64,000 nt of DNA from Cinnamomum chago (lineage: Eukaryota > Streptophyta > Magnoliopsida > Laurales > Lauraceae), in the NCBI GenBank assembly GCA_038049695.1, contig CP142456.1, positions 75,043,422-75,107,421 of the forward strand, given 5' to 3'. The notes beneath the pieces were generated by a model. It saw only the letters and a list, made by a program, of their open reading frames with translations, had not been told where the DNA came from and searched no databases. How positions within the stretch are numbered: the first letter of the stretch is position 1; each line of letters opens with the position of its first letter. A program made the translations under genes and the position numbers. Shown here one piece after another: positions 32,057 to 44,245 of the stretch.

Positions 32057-35000
32057 TCACATTCTTGAAACCATTTTACTTAGTTCTCTTCTAAGGATCT
32101 TGCCTGCCGTGGACCTTGGGATGGAATTTGTGAATACCACCTGCCTCACCCTCTTGTAAGGAGCAACCTACAATATTAAGGAAGACAAAAGAAACAGAGC
32201 ATGAAGTAGGAGGGAAAAAAAATTACCAGTTTCATGTTACATAGAAACACTGTAGTCTGCTCTTCCACTATGAATATTCTAAGTGGAAAATAGCATGCCA
32301 TGTCATGCACTGATTCACATTGTGCAATTTGGATTGAGCTACAGGCCAGCACTTGCAGTTACAAGGTTTGCAGTTTGATTCAGTTCATATTCAGTTAGGA
32401 ATTAACCAATTGATCAATCTACTGTACGGTTCATTATACCCATGGCACCCATTTGTTGCTTGGGGAACATTCCTAATTTTTGTCCTTCAGGACTTCTGTT
32501 CAGATCTTTTCAGTACAGATTTTAACCTGGTAAACTTTAGTTTTTATCATTTGCGAATTTGATGAATTTGCACTAAGTAGTGTGAGCAAAATTAGGAAAT
32601 TTACAAGGATATCTAAACATTTATGTGATGCAGTTTATGAATTAACTTTGCTTTCTTCGTGGTAAATAATGGATTACTTGGCTACAAGTTAAATTTCATA
32701 ATGTTCAAAATCCTCCCACACATTCAGCCAATTAGAATTTCAAATGGATAATCTAGCAGCATAAATAAAAATCAGAAAGCTAATTACCTGCTCAGAAACA
32801 TAGTTGATTACATCCGCTGAGGAAAGTGCACTTCCAAGCCTCTTGACTATGAATGCCACAGGTATCTCTCCCACTTCTTTGCTAGTAGCACTAAATAATA
32901 AAAGATATATTTATTTAAAAGAAAATGCAAAGAAAAAGGCAAGAGGGTAGACATGCCATTTACTAAGTTCTCCTTTCCACGGTGCATATTAGTGAATGCT
33001 ATGAATGAAAGAAAAAAAATTAAAAAACAAAGCATTCACTTACGCTGTTATGGCAACATCGAGAATCTCAGGATGTGAAATTAGTGCATTTTCTAAATCA
33101 GCTGGAGCAATCTGCACAAGGATCATCTTGTCAGATAGAAAGTCAGAGTAGCTTCGTATAACTTTCCAATTTTTTGTATGCACAAGGATCATCTTGATAT
33201 CACATTGATCTAGACATGCCTCGGTTATCCAGTGGGGAAGCAAGATATTATTAAAGCACCTTCACCTTATATGCTATTAAAACTATATAGCTTTACTCTA
33301 TTTAGCAGTCACCAAGACTTCATTGGACCACATGTATTTCCTGATATATATACCTGGTACATTATGTGGAAATAAGGTGCATTTTCAATTAAAAAGTTCA
33401 AGGGTGAAATAAAGTAATGTTCCCCATTTGTCTTGCTTAGGCTGTCGTTGGCTATTTTCACTCCCATTGAAATGCACCATATTTTTCAGGCAGTGTAGTA
33501 CAAAAAGTATGTGGTGTTTGGCTATCTGTATCTCTAGCAAGTACATTTCATGTTCCCCTTAGTTTTCTTCTTGTCTCCCTTATGTGATGGTTGCTACCTC
33601 TCCCTCCACTACCCAAAAGAGGAGGAAATGAGATTTCTTTTCAGCTGTAATTTTTAATGACCATGTACCTTCTTCTTCTTCTTCTTCTTTTTACCCAAAA
33701 ATATTGCTGAACTCTGTGTTTGTACTTGAAAGTGTGATTTTTCATTCCAAAACTGCCCATTTTATGCAACATCCACATTTTCATTCTCCATAAAAAACCC
33801 AACCCCATCTTTGAGAATTTTGTTAATATTGCACAAAAGGGCAGTTTTGGAACTAAAAAACAGGGCTGCTGGTACAAAAAGTTGGTGGTTTTTATTTTAT
33901 CAAATCTTAAGGCCCTCATGCCCTCATGGCCTTGCACCAAGGGATGAAGGTGGTATCAACTTGAGTAGATCAATTCTACTTTCCATATACATTTTGCAGC
34001 AGTTAAATACACATAAGGGATAACAAACAATTGTTTGAAATCCTAAAGTATAGAGCAGTTTGAAACTGTTTCCTAATTCTAAGGAACAACTATCAAAATA
34101 GAGAAACTAAGGGCTGTTACAATCTGTTACAATCCGATGACTTATGATAGGTGGGTCTTGCACTAAGTTTTCACACAGAAAACAAAAGAGAAGTAGCGCT
34201 TTAACACGGTTGCACTTAATATCAAATTCAATACAAAACCATGTTGGTGAGCCCTTACAATGAGTTTTAAATAGCAAGCTTTCACACAGAAAACAAAAGA
34301 GAAGAAGCTCTTTAACACGGTTGCACTTAATATCAAATTCAATACAAAACCATGTTGGTGAGCGCTTACAATGAGTTTTAAATAGCAAACTAAGGTAAAA
34401 GAAAGCCTAACACTAATCCTATTCCTATCCATTGATCTATAAGGACACTTGAGAAATGGGTTGCCGAATTAAAGAACCAAGAAGATTTTTTCAAATGTAG
34501 AGATTAAACAACTAGTTCATTACATAGTTTTACCTGATACCCTTTGTACTTGATCATCTCCTTCAAGCGTTCTGACACACAGAGGAACCCATCTTGATCA
34601 AAGTGTACAACTTCTCCTGTGTGTAACCAACCATCTTTGTCAACTGCTGACAATGTGGCATCCAAATCATTCAAGTACCCTGCAAGGCTTCAGTGTAAAT
34701 ACTGATATGAAGCAATCAAGAAAATAAAAGGAGGTGTAAACACTAAATGGTGTTAGAACGATAAACCCAATTTGAGTTGACAAAGTAGTTTTCATAATTA
34801 TTTGAGTTCTTTACGCAGCGAAAAATTAGTTTCTAGGGAATAGAGAATGTGATAACAAGCTGGTATGAGAGAGACTGAAAGACCATGAAAGGTATTACTG
34901 CACAAGGCATTTAGTAAAATTTTCATCGCACAAGTGGTGAATATTTCCATCTTGATTAGCGCTTGCAGAAATTATTGGCTTCTTAACCGTGTAATGTAGG

Positions 35001-37793
35001 TTCTACCTTTCATGATGCCAGGTCCGCGTAGCCATAGCTCCCCCTTTTCTCCAGGTGGCATAGGGTAGCCGGTTTTATAGTCTACCACTTTGGCTTCCAT
35101 ATTAGGGGCCAATAATCCTACTGATGTATACTTCCTGATCTCTTTAGTGTTGAAACCATATGTACCGACTGCTGTGGACTCTGTCATGCCATAGCCCTGC
35201 ACATGAAATTCACAAGAAAGCATGTTTTAGAGTTGAGAGTAGTCACAACTCACAACTACATCCAGCACTGACAAGAGATGGAATCATGCACAATATACGC
35301 ATATAATAGCCTTGGGCCTTGGGTCTTGTACAATTGGGAACCAGGGTTTCAGAGCATTGATATATTGGGGCCACCACAGATAGACTATGCGATAGAAATC
35401 TTGGAACTGCAAATTGATAGTAAAGAAAGAAACGGTTCATAACCAACGAAATAAAAAAGGCTAAATATGTATTTGGAAGATTCCTGGAAATTAGACTAGA
35501 CCTTTTCTTTTGTGAGTGGTAGTAGACTAGACCATTTGCACAATATTTGTTGAATGGTCTGCCCATGGAGTCACCAATCTTCAACCCTCAACCATTCATC
35601 ATCCCACATGAATCCTCATCCAGGGAGGCATATCCAAGCCCATCTATTGGTGCTTAAATTGTTCTAGACCATCATTGGCAGAGGAAAGACTTGCATTTGG
35701 AGAAGTTTTGAAGAAAACTGATGGGCTTTTTCTTAAGCAAGGAAAGGGTTGTTTTGGAGACAGCCTACAAAACCTGAAAACATAAATAAGACTCCAAGAG
35801 CTGAGTTTTTCCCCCTTTTCTTCAGTGTTTAATATACAACTGAAACACCCTATTGCGAAGATTCTACTCTATTTTTGGTACCAAACAAGTGAGTTTTTTG
35901 TTTTTAGTTTACGCTATATGGCTTTCTTCCATTTTCTGGTGTATCCGAATGGCCCCTAATGGATGCATATATGCCAGTGCAGCTACAAGAAATTTGATGA
36001 CCAGAAAGGTTCAATACTCTGCATATTTCAGTTGGTAGAAAATGGTTAGACTACACTATAAATCGTGAGTCTCCACATTGTATTATTAATTGGAGTCCTA
36101 TGGCTATTGGTATGTAGTGTCATCCTTTTGAAATGGATATATACATGCATATTCCCTGTGGATTAGAATTGTAAACATGGGCCTTCTACATCATTCACAA
36201 AGAAACACCTGCTAAATTGACTTTATTATATGTAGGCACGTAGTAAGAATTAGAAGCAATGTTCAAAAACTCCCTAGCTAGGAATTCCGGTTAGTAACAG
36301 ATATTTTTGGTAAAATTTTCATTGAATTCACTTAATGAACTTGGAAATTCCAAGACACAAACTTGGATGAGAGAGTAATCTATTTTGATAAACAGATGAG
36401 GTTATAACACTTCCTGTCTATTCAAGTAATTCCGGAAAACTGGGAACTGCGATGATCACGGTGCATTCATCATCTCTGGGTTTTGGCAAAGTATCAAACA
36501 ATCAGCAGGTACACATATGAAACGGTATTAGATATCACATCATCTTCTTAGCAGTTACTGAAAAACAATTTTCTTTTCAAGGACAAAGTAAGATTGGAGA
36601 TTAAAAAAAACATATTCACTTATTTCCTGAACTGGAGATCCATGGAAGTTTAACATCCAAAACTTAGCTACATTGTTAGCAAGGACATTGAAACATAGTC
36701 AAAGAATGTAAATATATTTTCTTTTACCTGAATGAAATCAACAAAAGGAAAATTCTCAAGAAACTCCTGGATAGTGTTCTTGCTCAAAGGAGCAGCTCCA
36801 CTGATCACCTGCTTCAAAGATCCAAAATCATAGCTGCCAGCGCGCTTTGCTCTTGTAAGCGCCATCAATATGGGTGGAACTAGTGGAAAGTGAGTAACTC
36901 TATATCTATCTATAGCTCTAATCATCTCATCCACATTGAATTCCCTCATCACAGCAATGGTGGAGCCCAATGACAACAAACCCGTCGCCAAAAGCGATAG
37001 ACCAAACACATGGAACATGGGTAAGGCAGCCAAATAGACATTCTCCCAACCCGGATAATCATACTGAGAAGCTCCTAACTGGACAAAGAGTACTACCGTT
37101 GCTATCAAATTTCCATGTGTTATAACCACCCCTTTGCTAACACCAGAAGTACCCGAAGAATAAAGAATCGCTGCTGTGTCATTCTGATTAATAACAGGTT
37201 TTGGCATATAATTGGGATTGGTTAACATAAGCTTACTAAAACATGAATACTCAGATGAGCTTAAATCAAAGTCCCGTCTCCGGAACAACTATGGCTTGAA
37301 CACCCAATTTTCCTGTCTTTTCTAGGTGGGCAGAAATGGTAAAAGCAAGGACTACATTGCAATCACTCACCCGCTTTTTAATCTCATGAAAACTGCTGAG
37401 GGGATTCATGGCAGTGACAATGGCACCAAGGGACAAAACACCCAAGTAAATGACAGGAAAGTAAATGGTATTTGGCAATAGGAGGTGGACCACCTGACCT
37501 GGAGAAATGCCAATCTCATGAAGGCCAGAAGCTATGGATTTCACTAGTTCTGGCAACTGGGTGTAGGAGATTGTACACCCAGATGAAGAATCTATGAGAG
37601 CAGAGACTCCTTGGTGCTTGTGGGAGAAGATGAAGGAGACAACATCAAGAAATGGGTTGTTTGGAAGTTGTATAGATGTGTGCTTGCTAGTGTAGATTCC
37701 TGTTTCTGGAGAGAACCAGCTGTAACTATGTTTTCTCTGTGTGTTGAAGGATTCATGAGGAAATGGTGGATTTTGAATTTGGGTCGATCCCAT
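32057..37793 (-). pseudogene. 4-coumarate:CoA ligase-like (peroxisomal type), frameshifted in exon 1
   Basis: An adenylate-forming acyl/aryl-CoA ligase of the 4CL-like/OPCL clade. Exons on the minus strand: 37793-36728, 35196-35007, 34679-34534, 33111-33044, 32890-32788 and 32167-32057, all with GT-AG borders. They sum to 1684 nt, one more than 561 codons. The extra base lies in exon 1 within the CCC run at 37273-37275. The frame changes there from ...AIVVPET to [10 protein letters not shown]..., and the literal frame stops at once after about 175 residues. Allowing for it, the domains are complete: AMP-binding [13 protein letters not shown] (about 211-223), [22 protein letters not shown] and the catalytic-lysine region [11 protein letters not shown]. 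The C-terminus is SRM, a plant peroxisomal PTS1-type tripeptide. Two usually invariant aspartates are changed: HTGD reads HTGE and DRLKE reads ERLKE. The start is ATG 37793. It is either a recent pseudogene or a gene with a one-base sequence error. The real substrate is unknown. Confidence 0.82.
34171..34392. repeat. Tandem duplication in CoA ligase intron 3
   Basis: A 111-bp unit beginning TCACACAGAAAACAAAAGAG occurs twice in direct succession (from 34171 and from 34282) with only a few differences. It lies between exons 3 and 4 of the ligase gene. It gives chance open frames that are not coding. Confidence 0.85.
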
Positions 37794-38041
37794 TTCCAAG
37801 GATTGGCAGTGATAATTGTTATTGAAAATTCCTCTTCCTTGGCTGTTCTTAAATCAGATGGGGCACCTTAAATCCTTTCTTCTCTTTTTTCTTCTTTAGT
37901 GCAGAGGCAAATATGCCACTACTGCATGGGTCGTCATATGCTATATGCAATGCAATCTGTAGAGAATGGAATCCATGCTAAACTGTCTATGTCAAGAAAG
38001 AACAAGGGCATATATGGGTGGTCAGGACAGAGACCAACTCA

Positions 38042-40590
38042 GTAGCTGTTACACCCCGACCCAAACTAATAATGATTGAGGCTAATTAATTGAGATTAAT
38101 GCTAATTAAGCATGGATAAATGGGTTAATCAAGGTTAATGACCAAAGAGAGACAAATTAGTCGCAGATGATGCATTAAGCATAATGAAATGAAATTGAGT
38201 TTGTTAAAATGAGTTTAGACTCAAACAAGGTAGACTAAGGACTTTTTCGTAAATACGGATTTTCGTGTATTTCGTCGAATAAGGAATTCTGGATACTAAC
38301 GTGTGTATCTCGAATGGTACGTTAACTTTCATAATAAACGCGATTCCATTTGACCTCAAATGGATCAAATGAGGTTTCATTTGACTCAAAATGTAATAAA
38401 GATTAATAGGAGGGTGTTTTAGTGTGAAGTGTCCTTATATTAGAATGAAATGGATCCTTCATTCATTTCACTTCAACAACCCTAGACTCATCCTCATCTC
38501 CTTCCTTTTCTCTTCCATTCCTCTTCATCAAGAGTGAGATTAGGAGTGCTTGAGTGGCCTTGAGTGAGGAAGCTCCATCTTCATCTTCTTCCTCGAGTCA
38601 TTCCTCCATTTTGAAGCGATAGAGCTTGAAAGAGAACTCAAGATCTCTTTGCTTGGAGCCACAAGTAAGTAGTTGGTCTTACCTTAGGATTTCCAAGTTC
38701 TATTGAGTAGATAGAAGTAGTGTGTAGCACAAATCGCTTATAGATTTGTGTATTTCATGTTTTCTTAGAATTAGGGTTTCATTGGGGGTTTTCACCTCAA
38801 AAGCAAGCTAAGCAAAGGGCTTTGAGTTAACTAAACTTCACGAGAGGCAAGTATAAACATCTACTTGTGATTTTGTGTGTTATTGAGGTATTTGGAGTTC
38901 AATGGATTCAATGTACAGAAATTAGCTTCAGAAATCTGAAGCTCAGAAATGTCGTTCTGGGTGAATTTCGGCTAGCCGCAGGGCTAACTGCAAAGCTAAC
39001 CGCCAGAAAACCCCAATTTGATTAGTCTTTGGAAAGCTAACTGTCAAATTTCGGTTAGCCGAATGGTGACCGCTGGGCTGACCGAATTTGAGTCAGAAAT
39101 CCCTGTCAGAAAGTTGGCTTTTGGAAAGTTGACCGTAAGCTAACCGAACTTGGTTCGGCTAACCGTCATCCGAATTTCGGCTAGCCGCCAACGAGGTTTC
39201 GGCTAACAGCTAGTGCAGTTTCGGCTAACTGCCTGGTAGCCGCCAAAGTAACCAGTGAGTTTGGATTTTTGCATAAGCTTGGAGTATTTCTTGTAAGTAT
39301 AAGTACTCCTTAAAGATTAGTTTTAAGGCTAAACTTCATGGGTGATAATTACGGGGACTATTCAATGCACACATTAAATATATAATTGTAATGTCCATAG
39401 AAAATAACACGTGCATTTGGAAACCAATGGTTACATCCAAATGGTTGTTTAGATTTGAGACAGAGTTAAGTGGAACCATAAATGATTAGTAAGTTTTTTC
39501 ATTATATCGTACACCACATTGTTGGGTTCCAATCTAGTGAGATGGGTATCACTACTATTCCCTTCTCTTGTCACGAAGAGAATTATTGAATTGAATTGAA
39601 TCCAGTAATTAATTGCTTATTGGAGAGCATTAACTCTTGAGTTTGGCACTACCTAGTTATGGTATTAGAACTTTAAATGAGTTCAAGGAATTAATAAATG
39701 AAACAAATGATTAATCCTGCTGTAGCAGATGGATTTGGGGCATTCCGGAGCTCCATGGTGATGCTAGTTGTCCCTCGCCCGGACACTGGTAAGTCACACA
39801 TATTCTGATCATATCTATGGGTATTGATTGATGCCTTCCGTTTGGAAGATGAATCCTTCCTTTGAGGGAAGATGGTAAATTAAATGAATCCTTCGTTGAG
39901 GGAAGATGGTAGATGAAATGAAATGAAACGAATGAATGAAAGTTATGGTAGTGATCATCTTGTACATTGTCATTGTAGAAATTATTTGGACTTGTTTAGA
40001 ATTGGAATTGTTATTAAATAGATTGAATGAGTTCAGTATATATATTAACATGTGCTATTACTAGATCTGTTTATACATTGTTGAACCGTCGTGTTCACTA
40101 GTGTTATTGATGGCATTACAGGCCCGATTGCCCTTGCCGGTGCAGCAGCGCCCCCGGCGGCAGCGGAGGAGATCGCTCCGATTCCTCTAGGAGGATTAAA
40201 TGAATAGAATGGACGGAATACCATTTAATATGGGTATTCGAGTGCGAAAAAGAACTATAACATTTTGAGAAACGTTTTGAAAGGTCATTTTGTACATTCA
40301 TTTTTGGAATGTAAGTAATTGTTATTGTATGGTGTTGGATATGCACCGATTGACAAACTATGATGGAAAAGATACATGTATAAAGGACTTTATTTTGTAT
40401 ACATGTAAATTCGTAAATTGATATTGTCAAATATAGATATTTCCGCAAAATTTGTGTATTTGACAGGTTTATTGAGAATGGTATCCCTTGTGGATTTCGT
40501 TTTAACTTCGGTTAATTCGGAGTTTACAGGCGTAAGTATGGGCTCACGGCTCGGGATTATTATAATTCGGGCCCGGGTCGTGACAGTAGC
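38042..40590 (+). mobile_element. Solo LTR (2.5 kb) with 5-bp target duplication
   Basis: The element (38047-40585, 2539 bp) begins TGTTACACCCCGACCC and ends GGGCCCGGGTCGTGACA. It is flanked by GTAGC at 38042-38046 and 40586-40590. TG...CA ends, a 5-bp duplication and absence of any internal retroviral domain indicate a solo LTR left by recombination. The length and the CGACCC/GGGTCG ends suggest a Ty3/gypsy type; this is inference. A possible TATA-like stretch (CTTATATTAG near 38435) followed by a pyrimidine-rich segment favours plus orientation. A sub-repeat zone (38965-39250) is full of CGGCTAGCCG/CGGCTAACCG words. It sits about 250 bp upstream of the CoA ligase start codon. Confidence 0.75.
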
Positions 40591-41223
40591 ACCTTCACTT
40601 CTACATGCAAATATGCAATGCAATCAATGAAAAGAATTACCAATCACCAAAATACAACTCAGGACCATGAGGGAGAGAGATTTAGAGATTCAACCACAAA
40701 AAGTAACAGAAATGCCAAGAAGAAAGAAAATGCCAATATAGAAGGGGGATGATATTGATCGATCTTTTGTTGTTGGTGCCGGAGACACCTTTATTGGCAC
40801 ATCTGGGGTATAGCCGTATGGGGTTTAAGGGGAGATTAGTATAATGAATATTGTGTTGTCAGATAATTGTTAGGATTATGATAAGAGTTAGTTCGAGTTT
40901 GAATTTGAAATATTTTTGTGTATATATCTCGAAAGGAGTTCCTCTTAGGAAATTTACGGTGAATTTATCTAAAAGTCTTTATGTATCAGAGCGTGGGCCA
41001 GTGATGATCTTGCGATCAAGGTCAATTTTTTTTTATTTCGAATACCACCATCTTCTCCTACCCACTCATTCATCTAAGCCCTACGATCTCACCATACTAT
41101 CTCACCATCTTCATCATCTTCATCAAAATTGCACGATTGAAGCTTCTAGAAGAAATCGTGATCAAGTGGGCCATCGGCACCGACAGACTCAGAAAAGAGC
41201 AGGTTGCGATAGTGATGGATTCA
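40591..41223. other. Intergenic, no gene recognised
   Basis: AT-rich stretch between the solo LTR and the 258-bp tandem array. An open frame at 40851-41237 has no recognisable features and runs into the array. It is not called. Confidence 0.45.
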
Positions 41224-42192
41224 CGGATAGACGGTGATCCCCACTGCTGTAAACCTTATAGAGCCGAGCCTCCCCTAAAGGGTTGGAATGAGAATGAGAG
41301 GCCTTTCTCCGTTCCTTTTTTTCGCTATTTGGCAACCCCTACAGAGCCTCCCCATAAAGGGTTGGAATGAGAATGAGAGACATTCTCCTATCTTTTTTCG
41401 TTATTCATAGACATTCCTTTTTCTTCTCTCTCCACTATCAAAAATGTTTTTTTTTTAAACTAAAATCCCGAAAATCCCTTTTCCAAAAAAAGGGTCATTT
41501 GCTCATGCATCATTTCAACTCCAAGGATGGAGCATTTTTCTTCGATAAGATTCAACCGTCACCATATAGGGTCGTGATCCTCCACGGCTGTCAACCCTAT
41601 ATAGAGCCTCCCCCTAAAGGGTTGGAATGAGAATGAGAGGCCTTCTCCATTCCTTTTTTCGCTATTCATAGACATTCTTTTTTTCTCTCGCTCCACTATC
41701 AAAAATGTTTTTTTGAAACTAAAATCCCGAAAATCCTTTTTCTAAAAAAAGGGTCATTTGCTCATGCATCATTTCAGCAGCAAGGACGGAGCATTTTTCT
41801 TCGATAAGATTCAATCGTCACCATAAAAGGGCTGTGATCCCCCACGACTGTCAACCCTATAGAGCCTCCCCCTAAAGGGTTGGAATGAGAATGAGAGGCC
41901 TTCTCCATTCCTTTATTCTCTATTCATAGACATTTCTTTTTCTGTCAACCCTATAGAGCCTCCCCCTAAAGGGTTGGAATGAGAATGAGAGGCCTTCTCC
42001 ATTCCTTTTTTCGCTATTCATAGACATTCTTTTTTTCTCTCGCTCCACTATCAAAAATGTTTTTTTGAAACTAAAATCCCGAAAATCCTTTTTCTAAAAA
42101 AAGGGTCATTTGCTCATGCATCATTTCAGCAGCAAGGACGGAGCATTTTTCTTCGATAAGATTCAACCGTCACTATATAGGGCCATCACTAT
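41224..42192. repeat. Tandem array of a 258-bp unit with internally deleted copies
   Basis: The landmark GAGCCTCCCC...AAAGGGTTGGAATG recurs at 41266, 41344, 41604, 41862 and 41956. Spacings are 78, 260, 258 and 94 bp, and a final full-length unit runs to about 42190. Full units continue with CACTATCAAAAATG, a T-run, ATCCCGAAAATCC and GGTCATTTGCTCATGCATC. The short units lack that middle part. The full units from 41604 and 41956 are nearly identical, indicating recent turnover. No coding function. Confidence 0.8.
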
Positions 42193-42355
42193 ATAGGGCG
42201 GATCTAGAGATTCAAAATTCGTTAGGAGAGGAAAGACAGACAGCGATCACCATGATGCTCGATTTTGCAAGATATTTATCATTTTTTCTTATTTTAGATA
42301 TAAGTTTATTTTCATGTTACCAATCACAGATCTTTTCTATGAAAAGATAATGTGT

Positions 42356-42480
42356 TAGAGATAGGATTAGGTTGGTTGGTTTGGTTATTAGACATAAGAC
42401 TGCATTTGAATTTGATGTTAGAGATAGGATTAGGTTGGTTGGTTTGGTTATTAGAGAGAAAATTGTATTTGAATTTGAAT
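42356..42480. repeat. 63-bp tandem duplication
   Basis: The unit AGAGATAGGATTAGGTTGG... appears twice in succession, from about 42356 and 42419. The copies are identical over the first 45 or so bases, then diverge. Confidence 0.75.
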
Positions 42481-43255
42481 CATCTTTGGTTATTGTTATG
42501 TATAAATTGAGAGGATTTCATCTCTTCATCGGTGAAATTATGGGAAATAAGTGATTCTTTTGAAAGTCTAAAGCGACCAAGAGTGTTTTTTGGGTTAAAA
42601 CAGGGACCAAGAGTTAGGGGTGCTTTTGGGCCAAGGCTGGATTAATATATAATTTGGGGCTGTTTGATATTTGGGCCGGCTTGGATAAAGTGATGGAAAG
42701 CCCCAAGCCCGGTGTGCCTCAGCCCATATAAAGAGTGGATGTATTTTAGAGTTAATTTGTGCAAACAATTGTTGGAAAACCCTAATGAGTGACAAGAATC
42801 CCAAATCGGCCTGGACCAATTGACTAATGTACAGACTCGGCGTGACATTGGCTTGGCCCAGATATGGGCCTATGCGTCAAAGTTGGCTCAAGCCTGTATA
42901 AAAAAGATTTTTAGAAGGCTAAAAAGGGAGACCTTTTCTCTCTTGGCCTGACAAATCAAAGTGAGATGAATGCTATATGTTCTTTTAGGAAGAGAGAAGT
43001 GCTACTGAAATATGAATTGCCTAAATACATATCCCCCTCAAAACATAATGTTTGGTACGTGTATATCATTGTTCCCAAATTTGATTACATGGGAAGGAAT
43101 CTTCAAAATCTTAAGCAGCTGGCATAAGAAAGTTGGAAAGAAAAACTTTTGTTTTTAAAAAAAAAAACAACTTGCTTACTTATTTCTTCCCTTTAAAAAA
43201 AATTGTGATTTCAAGTCCTCACTTATTCTAAAGGTATGCTCCATGTTTACCCCCA
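42481..43255. other. Intergenic, no gene recognised
   Basis: No gene or clear element was recognised. Words such as GGGCCAAGGC and GGCTTGGCCCAG recur around 42630-42890, suggesting an unclassified repeat. Confidence 0.4.
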
Positions 43256-44245
43256 CTTTATAATATGGCTGCACAAAAAATTCGGTATCACCGCAAAACC
43301 AAACCGAGCCGACTGCAACCGGGCAGTTCGGATCGGTTTATAATAAATCAGTTTGGTTAATGGTCTGAAAATCATAAAAACCGCTTACAATGATCAGTTA
43401 TCAGTTTGAGCTCACGGTTAACCGCTTAAACTGAACTGACCGTATGTAGTAACTTAAGTATTGCTTTTTTACTATTTTAGCCTTAATGTTTCTTTTTTTA
43501 CTACTTTCAAAGTTACATTCCACAACTCCATTCTCACATGAATTCAATCATCAACACCGCCTCAGTGCATCTCCTCTAATCTCTCAAATGCTTTTTGATA
43601 CTTCATTGCAAATGGAAGTATTATTTACAGGGTGTTTTCCTTCCATCATAATTCCTACCTTGTTTTAATGAAGTTTTTATCAGAAGGCTCCTCTTGAGAA
43701 TTCTAGAAAAGCTAGTAGAGCCTAGCCTTTTGATGGTTGGTTTTGGTCTAAGCTAACAAATGTTTTAAGAAACCTTCATTTATGAAAAATATAGTGGATT
43801 CTGATACAGATTCCGTTTGTGTGTGATTTTTCTTGACATCAACTATTATTCTATTGTAATTCCAAATGGTATCAGGTGGAATAAATGTTTCACTGTAAGC
43901 TGGTTTTTTTTTTTTTTGAGCTTGTGTTTAGTCCAAACTCTCTTTTTGGAGTAGAATTATTTTTTATATGCGTTTAGAATGTTGGATTTTTATCTTTGCA
44001 CTAAACATTGGAATAAATGCAAAGGATGAGGTATCATCATTTTGAAAATTTATATGTTTGATTTAAAAATAAAAAAATAAAAAACAAGGTTTAACTGACC
44101 GAACCGAACCGAACCGTTCGGTTCGGTTTAAGCCCTCTCCATTGGTCGGATCGGATTGGTTAATTAAAAACCGACATTTTCAATTTGATTGTTGGTTTTA
44201 GTGTTAAACAGATCTGAACCACCTATTTGCAGCCCTACTTTATAA
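43256..44245. mobile_element. hAT-like non-autonomous element, 974 bp
   Basis: The direct repeat CTTTATAA (43256-43263 and 44238-44245) flanks an element beginning TATGGCTGCA and ending TGCAGCCCTA, so 9 of 10 terminal bases are inverted. Subterminal regions are rich in AACCGAACCG/CGGTTCGG words on both sides. An 8-bp duplication and short TIRs indicate hAT. No transposase frame. Confidence 0.75.

Noticed and set aside
41224-42192. CRISPR-like or satellite-centromere array
   Set aside because: There are only about five units, with deletions and no uniform spacer pattern. The genome is a plant's, so CRISPR does not apply, and the array is too short to argue for a centromere.
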